Source: Aurelia coerulea (taxonomy: Eukaryota; Cnidaria; Scyphozoa; Semaeostomeae; Ulmaridae). From it: 64,000 nt of DNA. The stretch lies in NCBI GenBank assembly GCA_039566865.1, contig CM076948.1, positions 26,597,001 through 26,661,000 of the forward strand, read 5' to 3'. The notes beneath the pieces are model-generated. The model was not told the origin of the DNA and searched no databases. It worked only from the letters and a program-made list of their open reading frames with translations. Of the stretch, positions 1 to 13,100 are shown piece by piece (positions within the stretch are counted from its first letter, which is position 1; every line of letters starts with the position of its first letter). Both the position numbers and the translations under genes were made by a program.

Positions 1-170
1 GGGAAACTGCCCGTTTTTAACTATTTTTGCGAATTCCAGTAAAACCCCACCCATGTTTATGAAAAATCTCCCGAAAAAGGACCCTTGTTCCGAGAATTTT
101 GGGCCCAAAAACCCACCCATATGGGTGGCACATACCCGTACCTTGAACATGTTATGTACCCCCCCCCCTG
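1..170. repeat. Left-edge repetitive segment not shared with the right arm
   Basis: This stretch ends in a run of C and has short motifs such as CCCACCCATATGGGTGG. The mirrored sequence in the right arm (about 57,700-57,856) is unrelated until roughly position 170, after which the arms align. It therefore looks like a repeat inserted in intron 1 of the left gene copy, or the edge of the homology. Related homopolymer-rich sequence occurs near 59,720-60,000. Family not recognised. Confidence 0.4.
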
Positions 171-774
171 GGTCGTGTGTATTTGTGCATAGTAACCATC
201 ATTTGCATGGCTGACACTCCAAAGCAATTTTTGCATAGGACCAAAAGAAAAGGTGAAATGTTAGTTGATACCCTGAAAAAACTGCCATCCCCATCGGACA
301 AATGTACTAAGGGCCCCCCTGGGCACCCTCTCTCCCACTCACAAGTCACATCAATTTTGTAGGCAAAAACAACTGCGCACAAAACCGCTTCTTAATGAAG
401 CAATATATTCAAGGGCCGAGACATTATCCCCTCACAATACTGAATTTGTATCTTTCCAGCATGCCCAACTCGAATAGTTAAATGGTTATCTCCAAGATTT
501 TGTTGTAAAACTTTATCTTATTCAACTTTTCATCTTGCTTTGTTTATTCTGGTAAACAGAAAGAATGAGGAATACTTTCCCGCCAAACGCCAAGAACCTT
601 TTGAGTAGAGGTCTGGGTTGGAGAGAGAATCACCCTGTCTGTGATAAGGCTGATGGGCCATTGGACAGCTTTTCAGAAACATTTTGGGCAATTTATTTCC
701 TTATTTTTCACTGTGAATTTGAAGCCAATAGATTTGCAGAGTTCAATTTATCGTTTATGAAAGGTCTGTGGTAG

Positions 775-949
775 CATCAGCGTAGGGGGAGATAAAAGTT
801 GGGGGGGCTGCCCGATAAAAAATCCATTGTTTCAGGAAATTTTGCCCGACTCAAGGCGGATTTCTGCCCGATTATGGCTGATTTTTGCAAAATTTTCCGA
901 CGTTGGGGGGCTGCAGCCCCCCCCCAGCCCCCTGTCTCCTACGCCTATG
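775..949. mobile_element. hAT-like MITE, left arm only
   Basis: A 175-bp insertion is flanked by a perfect 8-bp direct repeat TGTGGTAG (767-774 and 950-957). The right arm has one continuous copy of the surrounding sequence, so the empty site is visible. The ends are imperfect inverted repeats (CATCAGCGTAGG against CATAGGCGTAGG). An 8-bp target duplication fits the hAT superfamily. The interior is G/C-rich with no coding capacity, so it is non-autonomous. It lies in intron 1 of the left NRF-like gene. Confidence 0.7.
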
Positions 950-1170
950 TGTGGTAGCCATCTACCAGAAAAATATTGCCTTCCCCAGACCCTTTTCTAA
1001 ATGTCAAAATGGTCTTTTTGAAAGTATCACCACTTATGAACTTCAATGTTCTTTTTATTGACGCAAGAATACCATTTGCCTTTTTACACCTGCCAGATCA
1101 CTTTAAAGTATATTGCCTTACTATTAATTCTACAGGGTACTAATTTGAGTCAATTCTTATTTTTTTGTAG

Positions 1171-4100
1171 ATCTTGATGCAATAGGAAAGCCTGGTAGTG
1201 GGTTATTTTTAGGCAATGGCTTTTGGACTGGATCTTTCTCTGAATGTCATCAAATTGCTGATTCAAAATACTGTGTGGCTGGATTCCAAGCAAATTTCAA
1301 AATGTTTGGGAATGTATCAATCTATAAAGTAAGTATCAAATTCTCTACAGTTCATCTGTAAATGATAGATTGGGTATCGATAGTAAATGCTGATAATCAG
1401 AGAATCTCTGTGAGCCACTGAATATGCTATTTCAGTTACAAAGATACTCTACTGCACAGAGGCTCCCTATCATGCTCCGCTACGCAGTATCCAAGGGCAA
1501 AGTATGTGCACAGCTGGCTACAGATTTTGTAATGCCAACGGAATGAGAAAGTATTACACTCTTTTTTTATAAGAATAATGTTTCTAAGAATATTGAGGCT
1601 CAGAATCATCCAATTTTTAAGAATTGCAGTTGTGTCTCATTTTTCAGCAGTTACCTGTGCTGTTTTTTCAAAAAGTGTGGTTCCTTGAAACGATATCAGA
1701 TTTGAAAAAATAAGACTACTTTTAAGAATATATTCAGGCTCAAAACGAAAATTTCTCAAGAATATTGAGGCTGGATAGAATTTATCGCACTGTATTCTTG
1801 TAAAAAATAGGGTATCATCAAATTTTTTTTCCATATGGTTGTCCCAAGGGAACTCCCTAATAGGGAACTCCCTAGGGGGGGGCCCACCTTTTTTGGGTTT
1901 GGTAATCGTTCTCTAGTATACTGTTGAGTACCCTGTTTGGTGCATAATCGGTATATCGTTGGGGTTGCTGATCTGAAAATTTGACAAGGTGAGTTCTAAG
2001 CTGAGTTTTTCACTAAAATATTTCATGCAGTTACTGAAAAAGCTGTAAAACCCCTAGTTTTTATTTGCTATGAAGCAATGAGTATATTTTTGGGTTTTTC
2101 AAAAGTATGCTGTGTCTGACCCCATGGTCACATACAATAGAGAGTTCCCCCCTGGGATGGTAGTTCAGTTTGTTTTCAAGCCCAAAACGCTGCACTCACT
2201 GACTAATTTTATTTCTAGTTTATATTTTTTCTGTCAGTATTTCAAAATTACAAAAGATACTCCAAGAAAATATTCAGACTGGAAACAATATTGTGAAAGT
2301 CCAACAAATTTAGAGAGCTTTGTTTGCGAATTAAACTATTGTATTCATCATTTTCTTTTAGGCACCAGGAATAATGGGTGTCTGCATGCCCAATATATGC
2401 TCACCAAGTGATATTCGATTAGCACTGAACTATATTAGCACTACAAGTAAGTCAGTTTTTTTGTGCTGCTAAAATTGGATCCGAAGCATTGTATCCTAAA
2501 TGATCATCTCTTTATTCATTTGCCATTTATTTCAAGAGACTTGGTAAATTTTTTTTAATTATGATTTTGAAGCTTTGACTCACATTTGAGGCCCCATCAG
2601 CAACTGAATGTTGGCCATGTTTTGAATTTGATTTCAGTTGGAAGACATCAAACAAATCTACCAACTGACAGCCAATTTAGAAATCTTCTAATTTCTTCAT
2701 ATGACATTTTTGTCACCAGACTCAAATTTAGCACCCCAATAGATTTGATTTTTAACAAACCTGTGCTTATAATGTTTATTTTTTGCTGGTAAAGAGTTTT
2801 GAGATTTATTTAGGATTTTAGTGTTAAAAAATGATGAATAGAAAATAGTGTAAAGTTCCATCCATCCTGAACAATTTTTGCTGTCATGCCCCTTCAAATA
2901 TTTCCTTAAGTTTTCAAATATTTTGTTATCACAAGATCAAGAGCTTTCAGTTATCTTTCTCATAATGCCTTTTATTTTTATAGTTTATCCAACACTTGGT
3001 AAATACATTTCCTTTCCTGCTGTTGGGGTACTATCAACATATGGAAGCAACATTCAATGTGAAGATGTTGACAAGTCATATTCAGCAGGAGCTGTTGCAA
3101 CATTGTAAGTTCTATGGCATGTCATACCATTGTTACTTTTTTAATAATTGATGCTACCGGGATAACCCAAACAAAATCAACTGAGAAAACCTTATACATG
3201 TGAAGCAGTAATCCACAGAAATCAGTACCTCGAACCTGTAGAATAAAAAGTATGTGGCCGATTTTCAAAACTAAAATTTTAATCTATTAGCCAAAGGCTA
3301 GCTTAGATCCATGATTTATTTGACATTGGAATTTAGATTCATTTCAATAATCAGTTTCAGAAATAGAATTTTGATTTCAATAGCACTTAAATGATTTATC
3401 AAACTAAATTTTCTCATCTAAGTTAACCTTTGCCTTTGTTTTGAATATCGCCCACATATTTTTTATTCCACAGCCTGCAAAACGTGTAGCCTTTTTTTGC
3501 TCACCCGGTATATAGCAGGATATCTTTCTACCGGGTGTCTCAAAAAAGTACCCCCTTTTGACTGGAGAGAGGAACGAAACGATAAGATATTTGGACTTAG
3601 CGAGTCCACAGCTAAATTTGTTAATCTTCAACTTAACCTTTCATTTATAAATCGTCCATAAAACACCAGTTATACCATTGCGCAAAAGCAAAATTTAGCT
3701 TGCACCTGAAACCAGAGGTTTCGAAAATATCATGGGCATTTCGCAAAGCACCTGCAAACTTTCATTTTTAAGTTTTTTATTTTGAAAAGAATTATGGATG
3801 CATGACCATGACCCTAATTAAGCGAGTAGCATAAAAACGTGGCATGAGTGATAAAATCGTGCCACATCTCCAAAATAAGCGTGCATTTACCCCATTTTCC
3901 TTTTCTTTGATAAGAATAGCGTTTTCAATGGAATGCAATGCAAAGATCGATTCCTCAAAAGAAAAGTAGTATCAAGAACAATTGAAGCATCTCAAAGTAT
4001 AATTCTTTTCTTTTCAATAGTAAAACCTAAAAATCGAAATGAAAAGTTCCTTTGCAAAACTGCGGGTTATTTTTTTTTTTCATTTTATCATTCTTTAAAG

Positions 4101-7100
4101 TTGGTTATTTACAATAGTTATCAGCATAATATATACATCAACTAATTTAAACCAACTACAACTAAAAATAATTACATAATATAAAGTATAATACAATATC
4201 CTATTTACAACATAGTTTACAGCTGCAGTTTGCCCCCTTCCATGTTTTTATTTTCCTTTTGAAAGCTGCCACTTTTTCACATGTTTTAATATCTGGTCTG
4301 GTCATGTGAGGATATCTGGTCATGTGAGGCCCTTTCTTAAAACCCCAGGTTGCAGGTGCACTCTAAATTTTGACTTTGCAAGCTTGTACCTCCGTTGTTT
4401 GGTGGACGATTCTAAAATGTAAGGTATGTGCATTCAAGTTGAAGATAAACAAATGTAGCTATGTTTTCGGAAAGTCTCGATATCTTATCGTTTTGTTACT
4501 TAATCCAATCAAAAGGGGTACTTGTTTTTAGACACCCGGTAGATGCTTTATATATGCTACAGAGAATTTGCTCTGGAATTATTAATATTCATAATATATA
4601 TCCTGAAGAAATCGTGCATGGCAGAACAAAATATTGGTAACAAATATGATTCACACACGTTTGCTGTTGTTTTTTGTTTTGCGGTATTTCTGCCGACAAA
4701 TTTGTACATCGTATTTTTTACTTCTTAGGATCATTTGTGGAATTCTTTGTGCGTTATGTTTTTTTGGAACGATTCTTGAAATGCTCTTTGATGCTCTTGA
4801 ATCAAACTATTTTCTGGTCAAAAGAAGCAAAGCTCTCCGTCCCAATCGAAGCGCACAAGGTTTTGATGATGACGAAGAAGAGCTGCTTCATAATGAAAGT
4901 GGTGAAAACGAGGAGGATCCCTTACTATCAAGGCACCATGTTATGATCAAAGTGCCTCAGACAGGTATGTTCAGAATATTGTTAACGTTGATATTACACA
5001 AGATATAATAATCTACCGAAATCATTCATTGAAACGTTCTTTGGTAGCTACATATATGGGCTACATCGCTATTATTTTGCTATTATTATGCTGATTTTAT
5101 CTAGATCGTTGATGGATTGGCATTAATTAAACTTTTCTTTACAGCAGAAAGACTGAAGTCTTTTTGTGTTTTTCTTTTGTTTTTGTGAGAATTGAAAATA
5201 TAGTCAAGTTTGACTTTCCAAAAATCTGTTCTTCGGCTGAAAAGGGGCCTGAAACTTTTGATCAACTTGTAAGGAATCTCTCACACAGAACAAGGTGCAA
5301 GGGTATTTACTCGATCCTGTGGAAGACCATCAAATTTGTAAAATTTTAATATATAAATGGATATTTATTTGCATAGTGATAATCTTCCTTTTTTATATTA
5401 AATGTAGCTGATAGGGTTTTGCGTTGAAATATGAAAAATGAAAAACTCTCTTGAGAGAGTTATTTATAAATGCATTTTAAACAAATACTAAAGATTGTTT
5501 ATCCCATGGCAATAGATCGATCCAAGACTAAATCCCATTCCCCTGAAAACAGTGGTTTTGTATTGTTTGGTATGAGAAATTATTTTTGATTTGATCAAGT
5601 GTTTTTAGGCCCTTTTCAGGCATTTTGCAAACAATGGATGTTCGTTAAGTCTAACTTACCTACGTTTTCAGTATGCATAAAAACATTAGAAAAATCAGAA
5701 AACTGCTTCAATTTTTTTATTATAATCCAAAATGAAATTCATTCAGATCCATCCAGCACTCTATGAAATACAATTTTTCAAACGTCCAAAATTTTTTGGC
5801 GGCTCCGCTGTGACTTTCATTTTTCCTTGCAGTAAGGACTGTCGCTGATTACTTCATATGTTTTTCACTGATCAAGAATACGAAAGCAGTTATGAGTACA
5901 GACGCACCCCCGGGAGCTATACTTTCCATAAATGGTATCCGTACAATCAGCATGATGTGGGTTATTCTTTCCCATATGTACGCTATTGGCATGACAGCCG
6001 GGGGCTTAGGTGAGTTAAACTTAAATTTTGTTGCTATGTGTTTCTTCCGTTTATTATCAGTCCGTTGAAGCCAATGTTAACGAAAAAAAGAAACTTACAA
6101 ACAAGTTACATATCTCCAATATTATTCTATTTATTACAATTTTATTCCAACATCTCTTTCTTATTCTCAGTCCTCTTTACGTCACATCGATTCCCTTGAT
6201 TACTATTCTTATCCTTCGAATCTGCCGTTCTTTTAGCTTGATTAGTGTCGGTTCTACTAATATTTCTTTGCTTGATAACGGGCTATGCTCGAGACGTCGT
6301 GCTTATTTCAATTCGCATGAAAGTGCTTATATTTTACAATATTTACTTGTTTATCAAGGTTAACGAAACACTGGGATAGATTTTGTGACGCTATAGCAAC
6401 AGTTGCGTTGATTGAAACCTCAATTCAAAGCAACTTGCGATTGCAGACAAAGGAAATTCCCTCTACCAGTAATTCAAAGCAAACGAAGTCGCAAAATTTG
6501 TCCTGAAACCAACAGGGCAAATTGTCATCTTGCGCACCCAAAGGGTGGTTTTAAAGAAGCCAAGCCAGCAGTTTATCCTACTGGTTTCAGGGTAACTTTT
6601 GCTGCTTCGCAGTGAGAATTTGCTTACTAACAATTCTATGTTCACTGTTGAAGGCTATCTGATGACCCAGCTCAAAACAGTTTTTGTCAGCTTGTTTGCA
6701 TAATAAGGATCGCTTAATATTTGTGCCCGATTGCTATTGATGATACACGTTTTTTTATAAGAAACTTGGATCAGCACTTAGTACTAAAAGTTTCTTAATT
6801 TCGCATGAAAATTTCGGTGTCTTAGTAGTAAAAGTTTCTGAATTAGTTTCTTTTTTTTGGGCCTAAAATTGCGGTATTGATCGAAGTTGAGCCTTCTTCT
6901 CGATAAAGGGCTTCCATTTTGCGTTGACATTGTCATCAAGAAGAAGCCATGCACATCAAGGCAAAATTTACCAATTTTGCAGTTAAAGTCAAGAAAAGAC
7001 GAAGGTAACTTTGTTAGAGAGACATAGAATAAGAGAGACATACAGACATAAAGTTTAAGAGTTTCTTGACTGTTCTTGAGCGTAGTACTAGGGTTTCTTA

Positions 7101-10100
7101 AATTTTTGGTCATCGTAGTACTAGTTTCTTATCAACCAGTTTCTTATAAAAAACGTGTATGTAATTCTTCTTCTTGTAGAGAACACAGCGGACCTGTACA
7201 AGCTTCTTAATAGATTCAGTTTCTTGGCAATTGAAAATGGATTCTACTCTGTGGATTCCTTCTTCGTGCTAAGGTTTGACTAACTTTCTTTTATTTCACT
7301 TCATACTTATTTATTTATTTATTTAAATGCAAGTACACTGCCTACATATGAGGTATGGCAGCAAACACGAACAAAACTTATTATTGAAAACTCAAATTAA
7401 CAGTAACAGTAACTAAAAAGCTAAATAACAGTAACAGTAACTAAATAATATGAATCAAAGAACCAAACAGAAACAGTAATGTCTGGGGGCAGCAAGACCT
7501 TTAGGAACTGTTTTCATTGAACTTTTCCTTCAGAAGAAGCATCAAAATACGAAATGAAAACAGTTACTAAAGGTCTTACTGCCCCCTGACATTACTGTTT
7601 CTGTTTGGTTTTTTGATTCATATCATTTTGTTACTGTTACTGTTATTTAGCTATTTAGTTACTGTTGCTGTTAATTTGAGTTTTTAATAATAATTGTTGT
7701 TCATGTTTGCTAGGCATGGGATATTGTTACCTTGCATCCTTTCTGAGAATGCTGCAATTTCAGACTTGTCTGCAAATCAAATTTTGACTAATATACTGTA
7801 CTGTATATAGTAATGGTCGGCAATTTTTTAGAAATCATTAACCTCGGGCAAATTTTCACTTCCAACTTGCTTCTATTGTGTGCTGGTGATGTTGAACTAA
7901 ACCCTGGGCCTATTAGTAGGAATCTCTTCAGTTTCTTTCATTGGAACCTAAACAGCATATGTGCTAGGGGGAACATAAAAATCCCACTGATTGAAGCGTA
8001 CAATTCCGTGCATCATTTTGATGTCGTGGCAATTTCAGAATCCATGCTAGATGGCTCAATCAGTAATAACGATATTTCCATTGAAGGATTTAGTAACGAC
8101 ATTTTTCGAAACGACCATCCGAGTAACACTAAAACTGGTGGGGTATGTTTATATTACCGCGAGGGTCTCTCCATCAAGCGCAGAAGGGATCTTGAAATTT
8201 TGCAAGAGACAGTGGTTGCAGAACTTTATATTGCACGTAAAAAAATACTGTTTTGTACCATTTATCGTAGTCCTAGCCAAAACAGCGTGGTTTTTGAGGC
8301 CATTATCGAGAGACTACAAACAATGTTGAACCAAATGCGAACAGAAAGTCCCCATTCCATAATTGTGACTGGAGACTTGAACTGTAGATCATCTCAGTGG
8401 TGGCCACAAGATATAGAAAGTGCTGAAGGAACATCCTTAGATGAATTTATTGAAACCAATAATCTATTCCAATTGATCGATGAACCAACGAATATAAGAG
8501 GCGAAGGCATGTCTTGTATTGACTTAATTATCACTGATCAACCTAATACTTTTGTTGAATCTGGTGTACATCTCTCTTTGGATGAACATTGCCAACACCA
8601 AATAATTTATGGAAAGCTGAACATGGCGGTACCTCACCCACCCCCTTATAAACGAACCGTATGGGACTATCAAAAAGCCGATGTTCATCAAATTAGGGAT
8701 TCTATACAAGGAATTGATTGGGAATCGTCTTTCATCAACCAAGGATCGGAGGAAATGACCAACACATTCACCAAAATGATATATGAGATCATGTCTACCT
8801 GTATACCCAACTGTGTAATAAAGTGTGATGAAAAAGATCCACCCTGGATAACACAAGAACTTAAAACTGCAATAAAACGCAAGCAAAGAGTGTTCAGAAA
8901 ATATGTAGATCGCGGCAGAAGACTAGGAGGCTGGGCACAAGTAAAGGAGGTTCGTAATTCAACATCTAAAATGATTACTGATGCAAAAGATAAATATCAT
9001 GTAACACTAGGTCGAAAACTAACGGTCAATAGTCAAGACGTTAAAGCATACTGGTCTGTCTTGAAAAAATTGTTGAATAAGAAGAAAATTGTAAATATTC
9101 CTCCTTTGTTAGAAAATGGATTGTTCGTGACAAATATTGAGACGAAAGCAACTATTCTCAATGATCATTTCGTGGCTCAATGTTCCGCCATTCCTACTGC
9201 TAGCACCCTTCCTAGCTTCTTGCCATGGCGTAACCCCCTGTTGCACAGTCTGTCCATTGATCGAGGCAAAGTACTTAAACTTATCCGTTCTCTTGATTCT
9301 AAAAGGCGCATGGGTGTGATGAGATATCAATCTCTATGATCAAAATATGTGATAGCTTGATTGTGGAGCCCATTTGCCTGATTTTTGACATGGCGTAACC
9401 CCCTGTTGCACAGTCTGTCCATTGATCGAGGCAAAGTACTTAAACTTATCCGTTCTCTTGATTCTAAAAGGCGCATGGGTGTGATGAGATATCAATCTCT
9501 ATGATCAAACTATGTGATAGCTTGATTGTGGAGCCCATTTGCCTGATTTTTGACATGGCGTAACCCCCTGTTGCACAGTCTGTCCATTGATCGAGGCAAA
9601 GTACTTAAACTTATCCGTTCTCTTGATTCTAAAAGGCGCATGGGTGTGATGAGATATCAATCTCTATGATCAAACTATGTGATAGCTTGATTGTGGAGCC
9701 CATTTGCCTGATTTTTGACATGGCGTAACCCCCTGTTGCACAGTCTGTCCATTGATCGAGGCAAAGTACTTAAACTTATCCGTTCTCTTGATTCTAAAAG
9801 GCGCATGGGTGTGATGAGATATCAATCTCTATGATCAAACTATGTGATAGCTTGATTGTGGAGCCCATTTGCCTGATTTTTGACATGGCGTAACCCCCTG
9901 TTGCACAGTCTGTCCATTGATCGAGGCAAAGTACTTAAACTTATCCGTTCTCTTGATTCTAAAAGGCGCATGGGTGTGATGAGATATCAATCTCTATGAT
10001 CAAACTATGTGATAGCTTGATTGTGGAGCCCATTTGCCTGATTTTTGACATGGCGTAACCCCCTGTTGCACAGTCTGTCCATTGATCGAGGCAAAGTACT

Positions 10101-13100
10101 TAAACTTATCCGTTCTCTTGATTCTAAAAGGCGCATGGGTGTGATGAGATATCAATCTCTATGATCAAACTATGTGATAGCTTGATTGTGGAGCCCATTT
10201 GCCTGATTTTTGACATGGCGTAACCCCCTGTTGCACAGTCTGTCCATTGATCGAGGCAAAGTACTTAAACTTATCCGTTCTCTTGATTCTAAAAGGCGCA
10301 TGGGTGTGATGAGATATCAATCTCTATGATCAAACTATGTGATAGCTTGATTGTGGAGCCCATTTGCCTGATTTTTGACATGGCGTAACCCCCTGTTGCA
10401 CAGTCTGTCCATTGATCGAGGCAAAGTACTTAAACTTATCCGTTCTCTTGATTCTAAAAGGCGCATGGGTGTGATGAGATATCAATCTCTATGATCAAAC
10501 TATGTGATAGCTTGATTGTGGAGCCCCTTTGCCTGATTTTTGAGAAATGTCTGGAAACGGGGGTATATCCCTCCGTTTGGAAAAAAGCCAACATTATCCC
10601 TGTTCCTAGGAAATGAAGAAGTGACCAGAATGACGGAACACAAGCATCTCGGAATGATTCTTGATTCTCGACTTACTTTTCAAAGTCATATTAGGGAGGC
10701 TATACTTGAAGCGAGGCGTGGGATTGGGATAATACGATACCTTTCTGAATATGTTTCAAGGGATGTACTTGATCAAGTCTACAAGCTGTATGTGAGACCT
10801 CATCTCGATTACGGTGACATAATCTATCACAAACATGATCCCGACATGAAGCTTGATTTCACAAAGAGGCTTGAGCAGACTCAGTATATTCAGCAGCTCT
10901 TGCGGTAACAGGAGCATGGAGAGGTACGAGTAGGCAAAGACTTTACGAGGAATTAGGTTGGGAGAGCCTGTATCACAGAAGGTGGTTCCGTCGCTTAACT
11001 CATTTTTATAATATGAAAAAGACACAATCTCCTGCTTATCTATTTGATGAAATCCCATTTGAGCGTCATCTTGTCTACAGTCTTAGGAATCCGCGCATTT
11101 ATGACCAAGGTATAGTAAGGACAAATCGCTTCTCAAATTCATACTTTCAAAATATGCTCAGTGAATGGAACTCACTAAATGATGATATCAAAAACTCACC
11201 AACTATTAGTGAATTTAAAAACAGACTGCTAAAGATCATAAGACCTGTGAAAAACTCTGTTTACAATGTATTCGATATATCAGGTATTAGACGTTTGACT
11301 AAGCTTCGCCTTGAATTCAGTGAGCTAAATGAACATCGATTCCGACATAACTTTGACTGTTTAAGTCCCTTCTGTTCTTGTGGAATGGCAAATGAAGACA
11401 ATGAACATTTTCTCCTGCACTGCCAAAGGTTTGATTTGATGCGCTTTGATCTCCTAAGGAAACTCTCGGACATCCCAGGATTAGATATCACAAAGCTTAA
11501 TGCCAAAACATTATGTGAGCTGCTTCTTTATGGAAACCCACACTTTAACGTCATTGTGAATAGAATTATCCTTGAAGCAACCATTTCATTCATTGAATCG
11601 ACCAAGAGGCTAAACTGATACACGTATTGAAACTGCAGCACACCAACCCCCTTTTTATTTAGTTTATTTTTGACCCACTGTTTAATTCGTTTCAAATTTG
11701 TTAACTTGTACCCTTTCTCGCACCGCACAGCTAAACCAGCTTTTTATAAACCTAGTTAATTTGACCAAATTTAAACGGTTTCCATTTTGTTGGATTGACC
11801 AACGATTAAACGTGTTCTGAAGATAGTTTTAATTTGGGCTCGTTTGGCTTGCAGGTGTGAGAAGGGTATAAGTAGCCTTTATTTTGTCCCTAGTTGTATT
11901 GTTCTTTCCTATTATTGTTGATTTGTGCTTTGTTGTGGTGTTTTAGTCTTTTGTTAGTTGTATAAATATAATTGTTGAATTGTAAGTACCATTCGCAATG
12001 GGAGCAAGATAACCCTGAGCTCTTTCCCGTTGCGAATGGTACACAGTGTTGATATGTTTTTTTGGTTAGAAATTTATATGGTGATATAGAAAAAAAAAAA
12101 TTTTGACTAAGCGGAAGAAGATAGATCTACACTGCAGTGCTTAAACTAACAAGGCCCCGTTCACACTGCTCCGTTTTTGTACAAATACTGAGAGAAAAAC
12201 CTTCATTTTTGTGATGAAAGTTTTCACACTGATCCGCACAAAAACGGCTCAAAAACGAAGGTCTTCGAAAGCGCTATGGAAAGTGGATATCTACAAAGGT
12301 TTGTGAAAACGCACTTGATCAATGTGAACGCCCAAAAACGGAGGTTTTTGAAAACGCTCCAATATTAAACAATGAGTTTCACAAAACTGAAAAATTTTGA
12401 ATGCACAAAAACGTATATCTTTAGCTCCGTATTTGTAATCATGTGGATCACTATGAACGGACAAAAACGGATGTTTTCCCTCCGTTTTGTACAAAAATGG
12501 AGCAATGTGAACGGGTAGCTTCGATGCATCAGGACGGATCATAACAAAAACGGAGCAGTGTGAACGGAGCCTAAAAGACAGGTCAACTGCAGTCAAATTT
12601 TTCCATCAGTTTGATTACTGTATTGTAATATGGATCCATCTTTTCTGCTTAGGCCGAATTTGATTTGCAGACGGTCTGAAATTGCAGCGTGCCCGCGAAG
12701 GACTCTGGGTGATAATGGTTCCCTTAAAGCCTCACCTTCGCAGAGGCTGTTGTAGGTGGTTGAGAAGTGTAACTTTTCTCACGCAATGCTAAGCCGCAAG
12801 CAGCCTCCTGCACTGCTCGCATTGTCAATTGATTGCCCAAGCCTTTTCCTTATCAGACAGATTTTTTCAATATTTTTCTCAAAATGAAAGTGCTATTTTG
12901 AAGGTGAACTCTTGAGCCTCAAAGAGAAACAAACGAAACAACCATATGTTGTAGGATTGCAAAGATATTGGTGGATTGTTAGTAGTAACTTTATTGTGGA
13001 TTCACCCCATCCACCAAAATTTGCCCAGAACGCAATGGCCACGTGTGGGCAACAATGTAGATTATAGATATTTGTTTACGGTTACGTGATCCAGCCCCTT

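Larger units (their letters stand above)
7792..12097 (+). mobile_element. Decayed non-LTR retrotransposon (LINE) with precise target-site duplication, left arm only
   Basis: The insertion is bounded by a 13-bp direct repeat AAATTTTGACTAA (7,779-7,791 and 12,098-12,110). The right arm has the uninterrupted site near 48,565. The 5' leader is only about 21 bp, then one reading frame encodes a 2A-like motif and an APE-type endonuclease, followed by reverse-transcriptase remnants and a C-terminal Cys/His motif. It ends in a 3' untranslated region with a hairpin and an A-rich tail. The reverse-transcriptase core is deleted and replaced by a 165-bp tandem array, so the copy cannot move by itself. 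The clade is probably within the CR1/L2-like APE LINEs; this is inferred from domain layout only. Confidence 0.85.

Noticed and set aside
4674..4946. Alternative frames overlapping exon 5
   Set aside because: The accepted frame joins in phase with exons 4 and 6 and is identical in both copies; the other frames do not.
8524..8886. Minus-strand open frames within the LINE
   Set aside because: They are antisense shadows of the endonuclease coding frame.
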